Part shown: piece by piece, positions 60,548 through 64,000 of the stretch
How positions within the stretch are numbered: position 1 is the first letter of the stretch
How the letters are laid out: every line of letters starts with the position of its first letter
From: Pseudoroseicyclus tamaricis
GTDB lineage: Bacteria > Pseudomonadota > Alphaproteobacteria > Rhodobacterales > Rhodobacteraceae
Length of the DNA: 64,000 nt
Direction: 5' to 3'
Assembly (NCBI RefSeq): GCF_012070395.1
Contig: NZ_JAAFYS010000002.1
Span: forward strand, 682,001 to 746,000
Translations under genes and position numbers: made by a program
Notes under the pieces: model-generated
Seen by the model: the letters and a program-made list of their open reading frames with translations, nothing else
Told to the model about the DNA's origin: nothing
The model's database searches: none

Positions 60548-61894
60548 ATGACACAGCACACCCTGCGCACCGCGTTGCTCGATGCCCGCGTACCCCGCTA
60601 CACCAGCTACCCGCCGGCCAACCGGTTCTCCCCAGCCGTCGGAGCAGAGACCTCCGCCGCATGGGCCGCCGACCTGCCCGCGGGGGCGGACCTGTCGCTC
60701 TACGTCCACGTGCCCTTCTGCCGCCGGCTCTGCTGGTTCTGCGCCTGCCGCACGCAAGGCACGACGAGCGACGCGCCGCTCGATTCCTACCTCTCGCACC
60801 TTGAGCGGGAGGTGGCGCTCGTCGCCCCGCTCCTGCCGGCGGGCCACCGGACCTCGGCGCTGCATCTCGGCGGCGGCACGCCGACGCTGCTCTCCGCCGA
60901 CCGGCTGGACCGGCTCGGCGAGATCCTGGCGCCGGTGATCCACCGCGACGCCGCCACCGAGGTGGCGGTGGAGATCGACCCCTGCGAGCTCGACGCGCCG
61001 CGTCTCGACGCCCTCCTGCGCCTCGGCCTGACCCGCGCCTCCATCGGCGTGCAGGATTTCGACCCCGCGGTGCAGGCCGCCATCGGCCGCGAGCAGAGCC
61101 CGCAGGTGACCGCCCACGCCGTCGACGGGCTGCGCGCCCGCGGCGTGGCGGGGGTGAACTTCGACCTCCTCTACGGCCTGCCCCACCAGACGGAGGCGCG
61201 CCTCGTCGCCACGCTCACCGAGGCGCTGCGCCACCGGCCTGACCGTGTCGCGCTCTTCGGCTATGCGCATGTCCCATGGATGTCGCGTCGCCAGAAGCTC
61301 ATCGCGGAGGAGGCGCTGCCCGATGCCGCGGCGCGCCTGCACCTCAATGCCACCGCGCGGGCCTTGCTGGAGGCCGAGGGCTACGTCTCCATCGGCATCG
61401 ACCACTTCGCGCTGCCGCACGATTCGCTCGTCGCGGCCAGCGCCGCCGGTCGCCTGCACCGCAACTTCCAGGGCTACACGACCGACGATGCCGCGGCGCT
61501 CATCGGCCTCGGCCCCTCCTCCATCTCGCGCTACCCGCAGGGCTACGCGCAGAACGCCCCCGCCACCGGCGCCTGGGCGGAGCGGGTGATGGCCGGCAGC
61601 CTCGCCACCGTGCGCGGCTACGCCCTCTCCCCGGAGGACGCGCTGACGGCGGAGGTGATCGAGCGGCTGATGTGCGACGCGGCGGCGGACCTGCCCGCCC
61701 TCGCCGCCCGCCACGGCGCGCCCGCCGCGCCGCTGCTGGCGCTGGCGGAGGCGGGGATGACCCGGCTGCCGGGCGCCGCCCGCCTCTCCGACGGGGTGCT
61801 GAGCGTGGCCGATGCCGCGCTCAGCCGCATCGTCGCCGCGTGGTTCGACGAGGGGCTGACGGGCGACACCGGCCGCTTCAGCATGGCCAGCTAG
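60548..61894 (+). CDS. hemN: Oxygen-independent coproporphyrinogen III oxidase HemN
   Basis: A 448-residue radical SAM enzyme from ATG 60548; the in-frame start at 60512 lies in the FNR box. VPRYTSYPPANRFSPAV at the start and LSLYVHVPFCRRLCWFCACRT (Cys58, 62, 65 plus CAC) bind the 4Fe-4S cluster. LHLGGGTPTLL, the GxIDP-like VAVEIDPCEL, RASIGVQDFDPAVQAAIGREQS, FDLLYGLPHQT and HFALPHDSL follow. It converts coproporphyrinogen III to protoporphyrinogen IX without oxygen. It is divergent from fnrL with a shared FNR box, and its stop lies inside a tandem repeat next to galM. Confidence 0.96.
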   Translation: MTQHTLRTALLDARVPRYTSYPPANRFSPAVGAETSAAWAADLPAGADLSLYVHVPFCRRLCWFCACRTQGTTSDAPLDSYLSHLEREVALVAPLLPAGHRTSALHLGGGTPTLLSADRLDRLGEILAPVIHRDAATEVAVEIDPCELDAPRLDALLRLGLTRASIGVQDFDPAVQAAIGREQSPQVTAHAVDGLRARGVAGVNFDLLYGLPHQTEARLVATLTEALRHRPDRVALFGYAHVPWMSRRQKLIAEEALPDAAARLHLNATARALLEAEGYVSIGIDHFALPHDSLVAASAAGRLHRNFQGYTTDDAAALIGLGPSSISRYPQGYAQNAPATGAWAERVMAGSLATVRGYALSPEDALTAEVIERLMCDAAADLPALAARHGAPAAPLLALAEAGMTRLPGAARLSDGVLSVADAALSRIVAAWFDEGLTGDTGRFSMAS

Positions 61895-61927
61895 GCGCTG
61901 GCCGCTTCAGCATCGCCAGCTAGGCGC
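61871..61927. repeat. Tandem duplication across the hemN and galM stop codons
   Basis: Two 28-base copies (61871-61898 and 61900-61927) starting GGCCGCTTCAGCAT differ at one base and are separated by one. Each contains CTAG, a stop on both strands: the first copy ends hemN (TAG 61892-61894), the second ends galM (TAG 61922-61920). Confidence 0.9.
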
Positions 61928-62903
61928 GGCTCACCCGGAAGCGCGCCCGCTGCCGCCATGTCTCTCCCGGGCGGAGAGTCACCGGCGGATAGGCGGGCTG
62001 GTTGGGGGAATCCGGATACATCTGCGGCTCCAGCGCCAGCCCGGCGCGGGGGCCGTAGGCCTCCCCCGTCAGGCCGCGGTGGGGCGCGGTGTCGACCAGC
62101 ACCCCCTCGTAGACCTGCAAGCCCGGCATGTCGGAGGTGATGTCGAGCCGGAGACCGCCTGCCTCCAGCGCGCAGACATGGCGCAGCCCCTGCCCCGCGG
62201 GGCAGAGGTTGTGATCGAGCACGGCATCCCCCGTCCTGTGCACCGGCCGCCCGGTGCGGAAGTCGAACCGCGTCCCTGCCACCGGCTCGGCCGGGCCGAG
62301 GGGGATCTGGTGATCGTCCACCGGGTGGTAGCTCTCGGCGGGGATCGTCATCAGGTGATCGTCGATCGTCTCCTCGCCGCTGAGGTTCCAGTAGGTATGG
62401 TGGGCGAAGGCACAGAAGGTCGGCGCATCCGTCACTGCCTCGACATCGAGCGACAGACCGTCGGGCCCGACCGCCATGTGCGCCGTGACGTCGAGGTTGC
62501 CCGGAAAGCCCCCCTCCCCGTCCGGCATGCGCAAAGTCAGGCTCACCCTGTCCTCGCCCACGTGGGTGAAGCGCCAGTTCTTCTCGCCGGCGCCGAAGGG
62601 GCCTCCGTGGAGGGTCGCAAAAGGCTCGTTGCGGTCGAGGACGACGCGCTCCCCGTCCAGCTCCGCCTCGCCTCGGTCGATCCGGTTGGAGACGCGGCCG
62701 ACCAGCGCGCCGAAATAGAGCATCGTGCCGAGATAGGCGGAGAGGTCCTCCGACCCAAGCACCAGCGGGTGATCCACCCCCTCCAGCCGCAGATCCTGCA
62801 GCGTGGCGCCCCAGCTGATGATCTTCGCCTCCAGCCCGCCGCCACGGATGGTCACCCGCTCGACATCGGCCCCGTCGGGCGCCCGCCCGAAATGCTCTCT
62901 CAT
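61920..62903 (-). CDS. galM: Aldose 1-epimerase (galactose mutarotase)
   Basis: A 327-residue protein of the GalM fold. ISWGATLQDLRLEGVDHPLVLG at the start, GALVGRVSNRIDRGEAELDGERVVLDRNE with Asn-Arg, the catalytic His in TLHGGPFGAGEKNW and FAFAHHTYWNLSG, and the general base Glu in YGPRAGLALEPQMYPDSPNQPAYPPV are all in place. It interconverts alpha and beta anomers of aldoses. The xylA gene beyond the next locus suggests sugar use, but galM is convergent with hemN and is not in an evident sugar operon. Confidence 0.95.
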   Translation of the reverse strand: MREHFGRAPDGADVERVTIRGGGLEAKIISWGATLQDLRLEGVDHPLVLGSEDLSAYLGTMLYFGALVGRVSNRIDRGEAELDGERVVLDRNEPFATLHGGPFGAGEKNWRFTHVGEDRVSLTLRMPDGEGGFPGNLDVTAHMAVGPDGLSLDVEAVTDAPTFCAFAHHTYWNLSGEETIDDHLMTIPAESYHPVDDHQIPLGPAEPVAGTRFDFRTGRPVHRTGDAVLDHNLCPAGQGLRHVCALEAGGLRLDITSDMPGLQVYEGVLVDTAPHRGLTGEAYGPRAGLALEPQMYPDSPNQPAYPPVTLRPGETWRQRARFRVSRA

Positions 62904-62992
62904 CGCAACCTCTCCCCGCGCCCGCCTTGTCCCCGCGCGCGGGCGCCATACTCTCTGCGCGGCGCGCCTCGCGTCAGAAGGAAGGATAGCCC

Positions 62993-63553
62993 ATGCTCAG
63001 ACTCAAAACCGTTATCGGCAGTACCCGCCCCACCCGCAAGGGCCCGGCCGTGGCCGAATGGGTCCACCGCGCCGCCACCGCCCACGGCGCCTTCGACGCC
63101 GAGCTGGTGGACCTCGCCAGCTTCGAGCTGCCCCTCCTCGACGAGCCCGCCCACCCGGCGATGCACAAGTACGAGCACGAGCACACCCGCGCCTGGTCGG
63201 CCAAGATGAAACAGGGGGACGTCTACCTCTTCGTGACGCCGGAATATGATTTCTTCGCTCCCGCCAGCCTCGTCAATGCGCTGCAATGTCTCTCGACGGA
63301 GTGGAACCGCAAGGCGGCGGGCGTCATCAGCTACGGCGGCGTCTCCGGCGGACTGCGCTCGGCGCAGGAGCTGCGCATTCTCATCGCGAACCAGGGCATG
63401 ATGCCGCTCAAGCAGACGGTGCCGGTGCCCTTCTTCGGCAACCTCATCGAGGAGGACACCCTGAAAGCGAACGAGGAAATGGAGAAGGGCCTCTCCGGCT
63501 TGCTGGACGAGCTCGCGGTCTGGGGCGAGGCCCTGAAACCGCTGCGGAATTAA
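62993..63553 (+). CDS. NADPH-dependent FMN reductase-family flavoprotein
   Basis: A 186-residue flavodoxin-fold protein: KTVIGSTRPTRKGPAVAEWV is the FMN phosphate-binding loop (GSTR..R), AELVDLASFELPLLDEP is the second strand, and VYLFVTPEYDFFAPASLVNALQCLSTEWNRKAAGVISYGGVSGG contains the conserved TPEYN-like stretch (here TPEYD) and the YGG.SGG loop. It reduces FMN or quinone/azo-type acceptors with NAD(P)H. It is a single gene, divergent from galM by 89 bases and followed by a terminator shared with the convergent xylA. Confidence 0.92.
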   Translation: MLRLKTVIGSTRPTRKGPAVAEWVHRAATAHGAFDAELVDLASFELPLLDEPAHPAMHKYEHEHTRAWSAKMKQGDVYLFVTPEYDFFAPASLVNALQCLSTEWNRKAAGVISYGGVSGGLRSAQELRILIANQGMMPLKQTVPVPFFGNLIEEDTLKANEEMEKGLSGLLDELAVWGEALKPLRN

Positions 63554-63567
63554 TTCTCCCAGAGAAT

Positions 63568-63602
63568 AAAAGGCGCCCCCGGTCCTCCCCGCGGCGCCTT
63601 TT
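63568..63602. terminator. Bidirectional terminator between the FMN reductase gene and xylA
   Basis: Arms AAAAGGCGCC (63568-63577) and GGCGCCTTTT (63593-63602) flank a 15-base loop, with T-runs in both directions. It sits 15 bases after the flavoprotein stop and 67 bases beyond the xylA stop on the other strand. Confidence 0.85.
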
Positions 63603-63668
63603 CATCTGGCCAAAAATACCCTTCGGGGGGTCCGGGGGGCAGACAGCCCCCCGGCCTCTCCAACAGGC

Positions 63669-64000
63669 TCAGAGGTAGGAATTGACGAGATTCTCCAGCC
63701 GCTCCTGCCGGCCCGAGCGCGGCTCGGGGTTCACGCCGTCGGCACGCACCTTGGCCTCGATCGCCTCGAGATCCATGTCCAGCCACGGCGCGTCGTTCCA
63801 GCCGGCATAGCGGGCGGCGCGGGCCTCTTCGAGCTTGCCGTCCTCCAGCATCGCCGCGGCGGCCTTCAGGCCGCGGGCGCAGACGTCCATGGCGCCGACA
63901 TGGCCGAGGATCAGGTCCTCGGGGTCGAGCGACTGGCGGCGGAGCTTGGCGTCGAAGTTGGTGCCGCCGGTGTTGAAACCACCCGCTTTGAGCACCTCGT
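63669..64000 (-). CDS. xylA: Xylose isomerase, C-terminal part (5' end outside window)
   Basis: About 110 C-terminal residues are visible: [51 protein letters not shown], with NFDAK.RR.S.D..D....H...MD containing the late metal and substrate contacts of XylA. The protein ends [16 protein letters not shown]. The motif is diagnostic of the XylA family (D-xylose to D-xylulose, also D-glucose to fructose). The start, the active-site His and further metal ligands lie beyond position 64000. A xylulokinase gene would be expected upstream, outside the window. Confidence 0.95.
   Translation of the reverse strand, partial: EVLKAGGFNTGGTNFDAKLRRQSLDPEDLILGHVGAMDVCARGLKAAAAMLEDGKLEEARAARYAGWNDAPWLDMDLEAIEAKVRADGVNPEPRSGRQERLENLVNSYL

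Overview
The window looks like chromosomal DNA of a GC-rich alphaproteobacterium of the Rhodobacteraceae (Rhodobacter/Roseobacter type). The clearest evidence is the block at 51.4-61.9 kb: ccoNOQP and ccoGHIS for the cbb3 oxidase, next to an FnrL-type regulator and hemN. Three TTGAC-N4-ATCAA FNR boxes sit in front of these transcription units. Most genes overlap by 1-4 bases in long operons.

Layout. 0-3.4 kb: two FecB/FepB-type binding proteins, the relic of a third, and purU. 3.4-10.4 kb: a signalling block. SiaB-like kinase, SiaC-like phosphoprotein and a class III nucleotide cyclase form one operon. Facing away from it are a small secreted protein, a SiaA-like membrane PP2C phosphatase and a metallo-beta-lactamase-fold hydrolase. 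A convergent gene encodes a cyclic-nucleotide-binding patatin. Together they could make, remove and sense a cyclic nucleotide under partner-switch control; this is the most interesting system here. 10.4-29.3 kb: an accessory region. It has genes for a probably sulfated exopolysaccharide (three sulfotransferase genes, a flippase, a polymerase-like protein, three glycosyltransferases) and a large RTX-tailed glycoside hydrolase. Between them lie broken pieces of IS5, IS66, IS256 and IS3 elements, a dead sugar permease and a dead prolyl oligopeptidase.

29.3-46.3 kb: a catabolic locus built around a LysR regulator. Leftward is an 11-gene operon: molybdopterin S/N-oxide reductase, VOC protein, isochorismatase-type hydrolase, two polysaccharide-deacetylase-like proteins, amidase and a complete Dpp/Opp-type ABC importer. 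Rightward are an FAD amine/amino-acid oxidase, a mercaptopyruvate-type sulfurtransferase and a cystathionine beta-lyase-like enzyme. The set suggests uptake and breakdown of a nitrogen- and sulfur-containing amide or cyclic ureide; the substrate is unknown. 46.4-48.5 kb: an alpha/beta hydrolase and LivM/LivH permeases, with livH cut off at its 5' end. 48.5-49.6 kb: a recombinase remnant and short repeats beside tRNA-Ser(GGA), probably the scar of a mobile element. 49.6-51.1 kb: a histidine phosphatase and an M35-like secreted metallopeptidase. 51.4-64 kb: the microaerobic respiration and heme block, then galM, an FMN reductase and the 3' end of xylA.

The many long reading frames antisense to these genes are a by-product of high GC and were left out.
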